DNA of 64,000 nt from the NCBI GenBank assembly GCA_964034945.1, contig OZ035961.1:72834310-72898309 (forward strand). Direction: 5' to 3'. Below, in pieces: positions 22,015 to 33,119 of the stretch; the stretch's first letter is position 1, and each line of letters begins with the position of its first letter. The stretch is from Chrysopilus asiliformis. Lineage: Eukaryota > Arthropoda > Insecta > Diptera > Rhagionidae. A program made the position numbers and the translations under genes. Under the pieces are notes generated by a model. That model made no database searches and was not told where the DNA came from. It saw only the letters and a program-made list of their open reading frames with translations.

Positions 22015-22180
22015 TAGATGAAGTTATAACTATCTCCGGTTCAAAAAAAATTGATTTATAGGTCATCTGGAGTATTTTGCTTCCATCGAAACCATTTCTA
22101 TTCAAGTACCTATATTTCTCGTGGCCACAGATGAATAATATAATGAAGTTAATTTTTGAATAAAACAATGAAACTTCCCA
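22015..22180 (+). repeat. left arm of a long inverted repeat flanking the Harbinger pair
   Basis: The segment GGTCATCTGGAGTATTTTGC onward recurs inverted at about 27355-27530 with roughly 85% similarity over about 120 bp. The two Harbinger elements and a small foldback lie between the arms. Confidence 0.65.
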
Positions 22181-22739
22181 TTGAATGGGGATTCGTATCC
22201 GCGGTGCATGCGGACAGCGAGGAAATTTCAAATTTCTGTATATAAGTCAGTTGAATCATCTTATTCTATTTGTGAATCTTACTGAAGAGTAAAGCTAGCA
22301 TCAGACGAGCACACAAAACCTTAACACGTGTGATGACTGACGTAATTTTGACGTCACAAAATTGTTAACACCGTCTGATAACTTAAATTGTGACAGAATT
22401 TTTGTTTACACACCGTGTGATAACCTGTGTTACGACAATTTTTTTGACGTGTGTTAAACGAATTTTGCCTCCGTCTGATAACCCTGTGTAAAACGTGGTA
22501 TGTGTTTTGACATTTTTCGGTCTGTGTTAAGACTGTGGGAAAATGTCCCAATGTGTAAACTGGCATGAATTCGTGCCATTTCACACGCACTGTGTTATAG
22601 CCCATTGACAGTTCAGCATTCTGGATTTTTGGAGGTTTTAATTGGTGAGTTTTCAAATCGATACATTTTAATTATGTATTTTATTTTATTCAATGGATCG
22701 CATTTAATTTTTCAGCACAAATGATTTCGGCGCAGCATC

Positions 22740-23816
22740 ATGAGCGACGATAGTGAATTAAATCACGAATTCCCTCTTACGCAGGAGAGTCATTTAAAGA
22801 AAAAAAAGCGGCTACAGAGCAAACATCAACCAGCCAATGCACTGTCAAATCTACATCGAATGCTATAAAGGTAAAACACGCATGGGATGAACGAGAAGAG
22901 TCCCAATTGATCCTGGCCGTGCAGAATAAGCCCACCTTGTACGATTGCTGTGATCCCACCTACAAGGATAGAAATGTGAAGGTCAACGCTTGGAAATAAG
23001 TTGCTAATGAAATTTATATCGCCGGTGTCGACTCAGAAGTACCAAAACATAAATGGAATTCCTTGCGGAACAAATTTAAAATGCAGCTGAGCAGATATGT
23101 TGCGCGCAAGTCCGGCCAAGGCGCAGACGAGATAAATGTAAACGAACTGAAGCATCCCCACTTCCGTGCCATGATGTTAGTTGAGTCGACCGATATCCAA
23201 AGATCGACCGCATCAACATCGACGCTGCATTTGGTAAGTTTTTATTCGCGACATTCGATTTAACTTCAGTTATTTTATTTTATCCAATATCGTTCATTCT
23301 TTGTAGGATAATGCCGTTACCGACCAGTCGCTTTTGATGGATTTTTCGCCGGAGCCGCAGGTGCAATCGGAGCCGCGCAGAGCCAATTTACTTAGACAAA
23401 TTATCGGTAAACACCGAAAACGAACAGCAACCCAAAATACGACATCAACATCAACACCTCCGTCATCGCCAGTTCCATCATCGGGAAATGTAAGGGAAAT
23501 GGCGGCACAAGTGTTGGCCAAATTAAACGCCAAACTGGATCCCCGCTCGAATGATGCTAACGACGATTACTCTGCTTTTGTCGAAAATATCGTGCACCAT
23601 TTGCGTAGTCTTGAGAGACACCAGGCGCTACAATTGGAAATCCTTATTTCTCAAACGATGTATAAGTATCTAGAATCCATTTCTTCTTTGTCGTGCGCAT
23701 CGTCGACTATGTCGAATATAACATTCGTCGACACAGAAGGAAATGCAATAACCGACCCAGATCTGTACACCGATTCTGAGCATAATCGATACTTATCGCC
23801 AGTGGAATGTCGATAA
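22740..23816 (+). pseudogene. Harbinger MADF/BESS DNA-binding protein
   Basis: A start at 22740 (MSDDSELNHEF) leads, after a frameshift in an A-run near 22800-22870, to a MADF-type domain: HAWDEREESQLILAV, KPTLYDCCDPTYKDR and a TGGAAA-TAA stop at 22997-22999 within the domain, then HKWNSLRNKFKMQLSRY. A well-formed 73-bp intron (donor GTAAGT at 23234, acceptor TTTGTAG at 23306) precedes a last exon (23307-23816) with a Ser/Thr/Pro-rich linker and a BESS-like C-terminus (DYSAFVENIVHHLRSLERHQ). In active elements this partner brings the transposase to DNA. One stop and one shift disable it. Confidence 0.75.
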
Positions 23817-25113
23817 GAGGGAATTTTTTTAAAGTTAGGAAATTTTCTTGAAGATCCGCAGCGATGAAGAATTTTTTACCTGCCCGATGTGAATTTTATA
23901 AGTTGCAATTGTAAGAAGCAACCCAAAAATTCTCAATTTGACAGCCGCAAATGCACCGCGAAAAACTTTAGATAGTGTTTTTAATAATTTACCACAGACA
24001 ATGAATTCCGCAGTACCCGTTTATTATTACTTTAGGAGGAATCAAATGCGAATAATGAGACTAAATCTACGGGACGCGTCAGATCCTTTTCCGATACCCG
24101 AAGAAAGATAAAAAAGCGTAATTTATGTATGGTTAAAACTTTAAATTTATGTGTTTTGTAGGTTTATAGAAATATATACACGGTTGGAAATCGTGGTGTA
24201 AATTGCTTTAAATTACCCTCAAATTTTCTATATCACATTACTGAATACAAAAAGTCTTATCGTTTTGATAAATCCACGATTTATCAAGTAGAAATGATAC
24301 AAAATTTCGCATTTATTCCATACATTTGTTTTGATAAATAGCAAATATATCAAAATGATAAAAAAAATCCGATGGATTTTTATGCATACATTTTTTTATC
24401 AAAATTACACCAATTTTGCTAACCGTGTAGGCTTCCACAGGCAGTGGCAGTGGAAATAATTGAAAAGTTGACTCCGCACACGACTGAAGTGGGGCCCAAT
24501 CGAACTTTAATATCGCCTGCTCTTCGTGTTTTGTGTGCGCTAAACTTATACGCAAACGCACTGTTATCACTACCTCATAAAGCAAGCGATATCCCTTGGA
24601 AATGTCGATAAAAACGTTGGAAATGTGGAATAGCTTTCCAGACGTCAAACCATTAGTGTTACCCGAGTGAAGGAAATCGCATTGGAAGTCAAACCTGCAT
24701 TAGTGTGCTGTATCCACCAACACAATTAAAAGAAAGTTGAATATGTGCACATAAGTCGCTTGTCGATACTTATCGACAGTACCGTCAGAATCCCTATACT
24801 GGTTCTTGGTGCTCTTGTCACGGAACAGAATCCAGTCGATGCGGCTGAACCAAATGTAAATGAATCGGAAGCAAATGAAGCGACTGGGGTACAACTAGGA
24901 TATGAACCAGAAGATGAATAATGGTTTTTCATTGAATTTGAATAATTTATGTTAATAAAAAATATACTGAACAAAATAAAAAGATTTTTTTGGAGAGAAA
25001 CTTTATTTTTCTTTTATTTGTGTGTTTACAAGGAAACTAAATTCTAAGTGCAAATTCAAATATGATGGTATTGCCAGGAGACTTCGCCTTATTCTGTGAA
25101 AAAATGTATGAAT

Positions 25114-25375
25114 TCACTCTGTATTTCGTAAATGATCGAATTGACCGGCCGACATCCGTAAGAAATTCCCATACAATTCGGGTTCTTCAGAGCGCAATTC
25201 CACCATCAATTTGGCAAAGAAACCCTCCTTCTCGCGACGCGACACCCAATCCTTTGTCCAACAACTGCGCTTTCGACCCATCGTCGTAAAGGTTTTCGTC
25301 GTCGTCACTGCTTTCCACAATATAGGCTGCCAAAATCGCCATATCCATCATCTCCTCATATTTCCTTTTTGACAT
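25114..25375 (-). pseudogene. Harbinger transposase N-terminus, copy 1
   Basis: On the minus strand the start MSKRKYEEMMDMAILAAYIV is followed, after a frameshift, by KDWVSRREKEGFFAKLMVEL and NFLRMSAGQFDHL, the conserved N-terminal block of PIF/Harbinger transposases just upstream of the DDE domain. The rest of the enzyme is missing. A better preserved version is in copy 2. Confidence 0.75.
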
Positions 25376-25834
25376 TTTAATTTTATTTTATTTTTCTTCA
25401 CAAATTGAAAATACCGCACAATTGCTTGTCAAAATTGCTTGAGAAAAATACACAAAATGTCAGAGAGCTATCACACCGTCTGATAGCAAATCAGTGTGTC
25501 AGACGATTTCGACTGCTGTCACACGTCTTTCATCTTCAAACCTTTTGAGACGTTTCACTCCGTCTGATAACTACTCAATCTGCGTAACACAGTATGTAAT
25601 TGTGTGACAAAATTTCGTGGGAAGACTAGCGACGTTAACACGTTTTGGGACAAAAATCCGATTGTGTGGAAAAAAATTTCACACCGTCTGATACCAACAC
25701 ATTTCAAGTGTAAGGACGTGTCGTGTCAGATGTGTTTGAAATGTGTTTTGAGTTTTTTTCGTGACGTCAGTCATCACACGTGTTAAGGTTTTGTGTGCTC
25801 GTCTGATGCTAGCTTAAAGCTAGTAAAAAAAATT

Positions 25835-26018
25835 TCTGTCGAAAAAATTTTCATTTTCATTTTGCTTAAAACTGAGTCTTTGCATACCTACTAGATGTGA
25901 TTTTCAACAAACTGGTATTCTGCCACTCGACATTTGGAAATTTATTGGAAATCATATCTAGTTGGTGCGCATAAACTCGGTTTTCAGCTAAATGAAAATG
26001 AAATTTTTTTCGACAGAA
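25835..26018. repeat. small foldback between the two Harbinger elements
   Basis: TTTCTGTCGAAAAAATTTTC at the left and its inverse at the right form arms of about 40 bp around about 100 bp of unique sequence. The 25815-25817 and 26019-26021 TAA target sites border it, so the two Harbingers appear to have entered TAA sites at or beside its ends. Confidence 0.65.
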
Positions 26019-26335
26019 TAAAGCTAGCATCAGACGAGCACACAAAACCTTAACACGTGTGATGACTGACGTAATTTTGACGTCACAAAATTGTAACACC
26101 AGTTAACACCGTCTGATAACTTAAATTGTGACAGAATTTTTGTTTACACACCGTGTGATAACCTGTGTTACGACAATTTTTTTGACGTGTGTTAAACGAA
26201 CTTTGCCTCCGTCTGATAACCCTGTGTAAAACGTGGTATGTGTTTTGACATTTTTCGGACTGTGTTAAGACTGTGGGAAAATGTCCCAATGTGTAAACTG
26301 GCATGAATTCGTGCCATTTCACACGCACTGTGTTA

Positions 26336-26585
26336 TAGCGAATATCTTAAAAACGGTGCATCTTATCAAAAAAGTGCAAGAATAAAAGTTGTTTAGGATA
26401 TGATTCTACATAAAACTCCCATACATCAAAAGCCGATTCGGAGAATTTTTAAAAAATCTTATTGAAAAGTTTGACTTCAAAGTGGAATTTTGATACAACT
26501 GTTCGCTGTTCGATTAAACTTCAAATAATGCCATATCACCAAACGGGTTTTCAATTATAGCTTTTGTTATGTTTCTATCTGCGAC
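26336..26585 (+). repeat. Helentron-like (HINE-type) fragment inside Harbinger copy 2
   Basis: It matches the 3' half of the 48.5-kb copy (AATATCTTAAAAACGGTGC, AAGTTTGACTTCAAAGTGG, AATTATAGCTTTTGTTATGTTT) without its 5' half. Confidence 0.7.
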
Positions 26586-26846
26586 TTCACCAATTGTTAG
26601 TAAATTATCGAATTGACCGGCCGACATCCGTAAGAAATTCCGATACAATTCGGGTTCTTCAGAGCGCAATTCCACCATCAATTTGGCAAAGAAACCCTCC
26701 TTCTCGCGACGCGACACCCAATCGTTTGTCCAACAACTGCGCTTTCGACCCATTGACTCGTCGTCGTCGTCGTAGTCACTGCTTTCCACAATATAGGCTG
26801 CCAAAATCGCCATATCCATCATCTCCTCATATTTCCTTTTTGACAT
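26514..26846 (-). pseudogene. Harbinger transposase N-terminus fused to repeat sequence
   Basis: The 110-codon minus-strand frame starts MSKRKYEEMMDMA, includes a D-rich stretch, and NDWVSRREKEGFFAKLMVEL and NFLRMSAGQFDNL. It then runs out of transposase homology into the Helentron-like fragment, so the last 35 or so residues are translated repeat. The catalytic domain is absent. Compared with copy 1 it lacks the frameshift. Confidence 0.75.
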
Positions 26847-27354
26847 TTTAATTTTATTTTATTTTTCTTCACAAATTGAAAATACCGCACAATTGCTTGT
26901 CAAAATTGCTTGAGAAAAATACACAAAATGTCAGAGAGCTATCACACCGTCTGATAGCAAATCAGTGTGTCAGACGATTTCGACTGCTGTCACACGTCTT
27001 CCATCATCACACCTTTTGAGACGTTTCACTCCGTCTGATAACTACTCAATCTGCGTAACACAGTGTGTAATTGTGTGACAAAATTTCGTGGGAAGACTAG
27101 CGACGTTAACACGTTTTGGGACAAAAATCCGATTGTGTGGAAAAAAATTTCACACCGTCTGATAGCAACACTTTTCAAGTGTAAGGACGTGTCGTGTCAG
27201 ATGTGTTTGAAATGTGTTTTGAGTTTTTTTCGTGACGTCAGTCATCACACGTGTTAAGGTTTTGTGTGCTCGTCTGATGCTAGCTTAAGGTCCAATGTGT
27301 TGCTCTGATGAGGTTCGACATTGAACCGAAATCTTATGCTTCCTATCAAAAAAA

Positions 27355-27530
27355 TTTCCTAAAAAACTCCCCATTATTTCATTCAAAAATAAATTTCATT
27401 ATATTATTCAATTGTGGCCATGAGACATCTAGGTACTTGAATAGAAATGGTTTCGATAGAAGCAAAATACTCCAGATGACCTTATAAGCCCAAAATTTTT
27501 CATAGTAAAAATTTTCTGTGGTCAGCAACA
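27355..27530 (-). repeat. right arm of the long inverted repeat flanking the Harbinger pair
   Basis: Inverse of 22015-22180. From 27530 to 27900 there is no recognisable gene, only AT-rich DNA. Confidence 0.6.
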
Positions 27531-27918
27531 AATAATTATAACTTTATTTACCAAATCAAAAAATCCTTCTCGCGCCTCTAAAAATTTGTTCCAAAATTTG
27601 TTGCGACTACTGAAGAAGCTATTTGGTGGCATGGTTATAAACAAAATTTAACATAGAACTTCCAATATCAATCCACTGAAAGAACCGAAGTACTATCGCA
27701 ACAGCAACCAACACAGGATTTAAATTCAATCTTAATATCACCTTGGCTAAGAGTATCTTGAACAAAATGATGACGCACAACATGTTTGCTCCTTGAATTA
27801 AACCACTTTTCATTTTAAACCTCTTTTATGAGGTTTGTGACCCCAAATTGTCCTAGTGAAAGTGCGTTTTTTGCAATCCCTCGGATACCGGTCACATAAA
27901 ATTGTGCCAAAAAAAAAT

Positions 27919-28500
27919 TTTTTTTTTTTTTGAGTTTGAGTTAGTTGGCCCAGTTAAACTATATGGCCATGTCTGTAATCCAAACAGCTGACGTTACTCT
28001 TCCACATCACCACATTTGAGATTATGTAGCGTGTAGTCTCTTATGTACTTCAAGGCAAAATCAAACAAAAATTAAAGAAAAAGGAACCCCAAACAGAGCT
28101 TCAGTCCGAAGATTGTCTGGCAGTTCTGCACATGCAACAAATCAAAAACTAGATGGCACTCTACAGATCCATCTTCGTAATTCTAATAAAGTTAGTCAGC
28201 TCAGCAAAGACTTCCACACGCCTGGAGAGCAGAAGATCACCAATACAAGAGAACAAACCGAAAAACCGAAACCCCGGCCTGAAAGAGTCAAATTTCCTGC
28301 ATACAAACACAGCATGGTTGCTGTCATCAACCTCGTTTCACACCGGGCACATGTCAGACTGCTCCACCCCAATCAGATGCAAGTACTTCCTGTCATTCGT
28401 ATGTCCAGTAAAAAGTCTATTCATTAAGCTTTATTTGCCAGGACTCTAGGGATATCCCAGAGAACCACCGTAGTAGATTTTGCTCATCAGTACTCTACAC
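27919..28500 (-). pseudogene. LINE ORF2 C-terminus and 3' tail (I/R1-like)
   Basis: On the minus strand the segment reads a post-RNase H tail: LFTGHTNDRKYLHLIGVEQS, then DMCP and, in frame-shifted pieces, SNHAVFVC, the CCHC-like end of I/R1-type ORF2 proteins. The 3' end is a T-run on the plus strand at about 27919-27930, equal to a poly(A) tail on the minus strand. The RNase H part of the same element is probably the segment at 29231-29565, displaced by 0.7 kb of TGATGAG-rich DNA. Confidence 0.65.
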
Positions 28501-28619
28501 TATCAAAGGAAAAACGCACACAATAACATGGTTTTTCAGTTGTGTTTAGCGAAAATGAGTTGGTGTGGGTATATACAGAATTATTTGTTAAAAAAAAATT
28601 TAAAGTAAATGCTTTTAAC

Positions 28620-29215
28620 CGCTTTGAATTTGACTTCTGATGAGCATATGATGAGCCTTCGATGAGTGCTCATGTAATGTCGACGAGGCGATGCGTTCGG
28701 CATCGATTCGTAACCCACTTCATTTGTTTCCGAAATTCGTTCGATATTACCGTTAACTCTGGAACTGAAATGCTTGAAAACGATTATTTATTTTCATTCT
28801 AAGTTAAAGTGCAATTGAAGACAGAAGGTTCAAAAAATATGAGTTCATCAATTTTAGTATGCTTGAGTTCTTCCATTTTAGGTTTCAATTCTGGTGAATT
28901 CATCAAAATAATGAATTCATCAATTCTGGTATTCATGAGTTCATCAATACGCTTACTAATGAGGTAGCCAATTCGGCTACCAATGAGTTCACCCATGAGC
29001 ATCATCAATACCATCATCAATCAATACATCATCAATACGGTGCCATGATACTCATCAAGATACTCATGCAGACCGCATCGAAAGACTCATTGCTACAAAT
29101 GAGTATATAAGTGAGCAGTAATGATGAGTATTATTCCCAGGCCTAAAACAAAACTCATCATGAGTATCATCACTTCGCGATGATGATTTCATCGATGAGT
29201 TCATCATGAACGATC
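28620..29215. repeat. TGATGAG/ATGAGTTCATCA-rich low-complexity region
   Basis: About 30 occurrences of ATGAGT, TGATGAG, GATGAT and their complements (CATCAAT, ATCATC) occur in under 600 bp, many forming short inverted pairs such as ATGAGTTCATCA. It is not a strict tandem array and is flanked by LINE sequence on both sides. Confidence 0.7.
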
Positions 29216-29230
29216 TACTAGGGCATGGCT

Positions 29231-29565
29231 TCACCGTGAGCTCAGGAAAGAATTTACCAAAAAACCTATTGTTGCAATATATTCCGCGTTCCATTCATCC
29301 CTCAACACACCTCGGATCTTGCAAAAAGCCTCCTTCATGGACAAATCCACTTTCACCGTTCTGCCCGACATCGCTCCCTCCTTGGCCGCCAAATCAGCCT
29401 TTTCATTAATGGCAAAACCCACGTGACTCGGTACCCATATAAAGTGACACAGTTCGATGTTTGAATTTTCAATGAGCGTTATTATTTGGGTCACCAGGTA
29501 ATTATCCTATCTATTTCCTCTAAGTAGTATGCAGCTTGATCTGCTGTCCGTGAAAATCGCAACCC
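29231..29565 (-). pseudogene. LINE RNase H domain fragment
   Basis: On the minus strand: RVAIFTDSRSS (catalytic D of RNase H), then a short shift and CHFIWVPSHVGFAINEKADL, the signature of RNase H domains in I- and R1-type LINEs, followed by a C-terminal helix (EAFCKIRGVLRDEWNAEYI). It is separated from the next C-terminal block (28500-27919) by inserted repeat DNA. Confidence 0.75.
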
Positions 29566-29577
29566 TAAAACAAGCAG

Positions 29578-30065
29578 CCTTTTTTTTGTGTTTTGATTTA
29601 GGTTGGTCCAGCAAAGCTATATGACCATGTGTCAAAGATAATCATCTCTCACTACACATGAATGGTGCAGCGAGTAGGTTTTTTAGAATACCACATGTGC
29701 GCCATGAAAATGGCGACATGTCTGAACTGGCTTGTACAGTCGGAATCACGACCGACTCCCGAGCCCCCCTGGAACACACAAACTCTGCACTCTAAAGACA
29801 CTCCAAGATGGCGATTCCTCCGACCGGAACCAATCTCGACCACCTCCAACGGCAACTCGACAGAGACTAAGCAGCCTTCTTTGCCCACAGAATCGCCGCC
29901 TCTATCGCCAACAGCTCTATCGGCAGTAAATGATGATACAAAATTTTTATTGATAACGACTAAAAGACTTACTTGTAAGTATGCCACGGAGAATTTATGT
30001 CGCACACGTAGATGGAACCCCAGCCACTATTATACGAGCTATCGTATAACTCGTAGCAGGTAGTA
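29578..30065 (-). mobile_element. second LINE 3' end of the same family
   Basis: A T-run at about 29583 followed by TTGGTCCAGCAAAGCTATATGACCATG parallels TTGGCCCAGTTAAACTATATGGCCATG at about 27957, so this is the 3' end of another minus-strand copy. The body to 30065 is degenerate; frames of 117-133 codons exist on both strands but neither resembles a protein I know. Confidence 0.5.
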
Positions 30066-30660
30066 AATGCGAAATTATTACATGAGGATAAACGGCTTAG
30101 CGTTGGTCTGTAACAGAAAAATTCTTTAGAATTTTAAAATAAACTAAAAATAGGTTTTACATATTGTGTGAGGGTAATGTGTTCGGAAGGACATTTTTTT
30201 TCTGAACCGTGTAAAGCAGCTCCATAACAATGTTTTTTACGAACCCTTGAAAAACTATTTTTATGTACAGCAAATATATAGAAAAACGAGATTTCATCGA
30301 CAAGTCACGTTCACTAAATATTTAGCAGAGAGCAACCACTTTGCAAATAAAAAGCCGACAATACGAAATCGTAAACAGTTTTGACAACTAAATTTTGTGT
30401 GCCACATACTGTAAAATTAAAAAAGGTCTCATGCGGGAAATGGAGGGCCTCTAGTTTTATACGGCGCTAGGGAAAATTTTATAAGAAGTTATGGCTAAGG
30501 TGGCTGTAAGATGATTTTAAGACGGTAGATGGCGATATATTTTGTCCACATGAAAAAACGAGATGTCAATTATTGCACTGAATTTGTGACTAAATATTTT
30601 CAGTATTTTATTGAAAACTAAAAAAACATAAAGCCCGAGGGCTTGTTTTTTACATAAAGG
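30066..30660. other. no recognisable gene
   Basis: AT-rich DNA with no long frame, inverted repeat or family match that I can see. Confidence 0.4.
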
Positions 30661-30662
30661 TA

Positions 30663-31498
30663 GAACCTGAATCGTACGTCGATGCGTCCGTCACGTTCAC
30701 AGTTCGGGCATAGATTAGAGAGTTACTATAGATAAGAAACGAGGAAGAAATTTTTTCCTGAAGAAGAGTACTTTGCATCTGTTTCATTTGCTTTGTAAAG
30801 ACATGAATTGCTTTTGTGTGAGAAATGGTGTAAAAAACTTTATTTTGGGATTTTTTTTGCTGTCCGCCGAGCATTCCCTAACAATACATTGCACATAGTT
30901 TTTCGCGGACATTTTGCGTGCTATAAAAACATTAATAATAGTAAAATGGAAAACCTGTGCGCCTACGAATGATACCCATCGACGAACGTAAACAAAGCGC
31001 TGGCCCCGGATATGTTTGTGTTTGTGTCGTATGAGTCAATTGTGCATTCCAATTGAACGTGAAGGAGTGAAAAGGAATTCCGATGTCATCAGAAAATATT
31101 CCACTAGCGCAGCTATTTACTCTACGTAAGTATATGAGAAAATGCGTTTTCTTCTCATCTATAGTAACTCTCTAATCTATGGTTCGAGTAGAATCAACGG
31201 GCTGCTATGAGTACTCCCCTAATAATACGTTTTCCGATGCGGCAACCGCATAAAGTAGGTCGAATTTCTACTTTTACATGCGGCAACGCACGGAAATGTC
31301 ATTTCGCAAAAAAGTTTGTTTACGATTTAAGCAATTTAAGTATGGAACAAATTGAAAGTAATTGTTTCGACGATAAACTAATAGAAGAAGTGCAAAACAA
31401 TGAATTGACTCCAGATTCGTTGCCTAACCAACTGTCACCGCATCGAACTGTCAACCGGACGCACGCATGACGGACGCATCGACGTACGATTCAGGTTC
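30663..31498. mobile_element. DNA transposon derivative with 32-bp TIRs, TA flanks
   Basis: GAACCTGAATCGTACGTCGA at the left (30663) is the exact inverse of the right end (31479-31498); TA lies on both sides (30661-30662, 31499-31500). A second TIR element is nested inside. An 87-codon plus-strand frame (31207-31470) with LSNLSMEQIESNCFDDKLIE may be a transposase scrap but is not recognised. Confidence 0.7.
30709..31181. mobile_element. nested TIR element (473 bp)
   Basis: The ends CATAGATTAGAGAGTTAC and the inverse enclose 473 bp; the similarity spans about 28 bp. Flanks GTTCGGG and GTTCGAG form a 7-bp duplication with one mismatch. The CAT- start and a 7-8 bp duplication recall P-type elements, but no protein homology supports this. 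A plus-strand consensus donor (TTACTCTAC then GTAAGT) lies at about 31120. Confidence 0.65.
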
Positions 31499-31500
31499 TA

Positions 31501-32355
31501 GCGCGCGGCTTTGCTGGTCTTGTACGACTTCTTCAATTTCTTAAACAGCTCACCGCGTAAACTTCCGTAAAATTTTCCAGTCTTTCGTTATTTCCCGGAC
31601 GCCTTCATGAGTTTTTCGATCAAATTTTATCCAATAATAACACATCGAAGGCCCATCACAACGCCAACAGAATGTCCATAGGATTTTTGAGAATTTCTTC
31701 GATTCAGAGATTTCCATGTTCCGAATTCTACTAGCAGTGGGGAACTGAATTTGGCTTGTGCTTTGCCTTCGAAATAACTCATTTCTGGGATTGTCGGTGC
31801 GGTTGAGGATAATTTGATATATTCACCAATCGGTGGGCCAATGCCAATTGCAGCTTCAAGGAATTTAATTATTTTAACTGAACAAGAGTGGGTTTTGATA
31901 TGTTTTTTTAACCATAAAAAGATCTTTACTACAGTTTTTTGTTCCATTTCAGTATCAGATTCTACTATCTAAAGGCAACTCTAGAAGCTGAAAAGGATTT
32001 ATTCCAAGATTGGCTGCAGAAACTCGCTGAAATATAGGAAAAATAATCCCACAGTGGTTTATTTAGGACGATAGGAATTTGATTTAGAGCTCTTCTATTC
32101 ATTGACGACTCATCTCCGGACACAACACATGCTACAGAGGATGGCGAAAGTTTTATCCGACGAAAGGGAACCCAATAACGAGGAATTAATACAAGATTTA
32201 AGCAATTTGATTGTGAGTTTGCAATCTGCAGCAGAGACAGATGAGAAATTGGAATTCGCCGAGCCTTTATTGCCACAAGCATCTCATCCGATGAATCGTA
32301 CAGGTGAGGAAATTTGATAATTTTGACATTGGTTTTTTGTGCTGTTAAAGACATT
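31501..32355. other. unassigned coding-like frames on both strands
   Basis: Minus-strand frames at 31627-31947 (containing FGTWKSLNRRNSQKSYGHSV) and 31965-32354 are open for over 100 codons, but I do not recognise them and splice signals are unclear. The overlapping plus-strand frame at 32102-32317 looks more protein-like and is listed separately. Confidence 0.35.
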
Positions 32356-32540
32356 TAAATCCTTCCAGAACGAATTCACCGAACACTTGGTCCCATGTCG
32401 ATTCTGGCGGAGGCCTACGGCCTCAGCATTTTCGTACGGCCACCTCGGAACCAGTTGTGATGCCGTCGTTTGTTAATTATTTGCATCATGGACATTTCGG
32501 AGGCGCTCCGATACGATCGAGGGGTCGTGGACGATTGCAA
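32102..32540 (+). CDS. unassigned gene fragment, two exon-like blocks
   Basis: The first block (32102-32304) encodes MTTHLRTQHMLQRMAKVLSD and an acidic, helical sequence ending HPMNRT, followed by a consensus donor (ACAG then GTGAGG). A 66-bp intron ends at AATCCTTCCAG (32369), in the usual size range here. The second block stays open in two frames: a 30-codon frame ending at 32459, or a longer one with SGGGLRPQHF, FGGAPIRSRGRGRL and a stop near 32556. The intron phase fits the shorter frame, the composition favours the longer, so one small indel may have occurred. No family is recognised; it may be a host gene relic or a gene captured by a transposon. Confidence 0.35.
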
Positions 32541-33119
32541 ACGTTTTTGCGATGAAAGTTTGCCAAGTGGAACACCTTTTTAAGAAAAATTTATCAGCAT
32601 AATCAGTAGTGCGCGACTACAAATTTTGTGAACACGTTAGTTTTCGAAACCAATAGACCCAAACGATATTAAAAATAAAATAAATATTCGATTAAGTGTA
32701 TTTACATAAACTTAAAAAATATAAATGATTAAATTAAATTCAAGTCTTCTATTACGATTATATTATAAATGTTTAAAATGTGAAAAATATAAGCAAGATA
32801 TGATCATTTCTTTGTTGAACTTGGTTCAATATATGACATCGACTCACACTGCGTGGTCTGTTGTCGGTGGTATTATCACAGAAGTTGTCATTGTAAGACT
32901 CGGTCCTGTTCATGGAAGGTCAGAATTAGTACGTATTGGAGGACCACCATGCGTTGATGTAGAACCACCGGATAACAAAAGATCTAGGAGGCGGTAAAAC
33001 GGCATTCGTTCTATCCAACGCCGATTGATCTTTACTATTAGTACTGAAATGAAAAAATATGCAAAATAGTGTAAAGTATCACTTTTTCAATGTCGTAATT
33101 CCGCATTTTAGGCTCCAAT

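Larger units (their letters stand above)
22293..25814. mobile_element. PIF/Harbinger transposon, degenerate, 3.5 kb
   Basis: Termini AGCTAGCATCAGACGAGCAC are exact inverted repeats extending about 50 bp, flanked by TAA (22290-22292, 25815-25817), the PIF/Harbinger 3-bp duplication. It carries the two genes expected of the superfamily: a MADF/BESS protein near the left end on the plus strand, and the start of a transposase near the right end on the minus strand. The DDE core is not recognisable. The segment 24180-25000 is AT-rich and scrambled, with one plus-strand scrap ending QLGYEPEDE at 24930. Confidence 0.85.
26022..27285. mobile_element. PIF/Harbinger non-autonomous derivative, 1.26 kb
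   Basis: It has the same termini and about 300 bp of matching sequence at each end as the 22293-25814 element, again with TAA duplications (26019-26021, 27286-27288). The middle has been replaced by a Helentron-like fragment (26336-26585), giving a chimeric non-autonomous element. Confidence 0.85.

Noticed and set aside
24421..24935. Plus-strand C-terminal part of a Harbinger transposase (ending QLGYEPEDE)
   Set aside because: The transposase start is on the opposite strand and the intervening frames are broken; the resemblance is too weak to call.
29662..30063. A 133-codon plus-strand frame rich in Pro/Ser/Thr
   Set aside because: It lies antisense in a LINE 3' region, has no recognised domain, and an equally long frame exists on the other strand.
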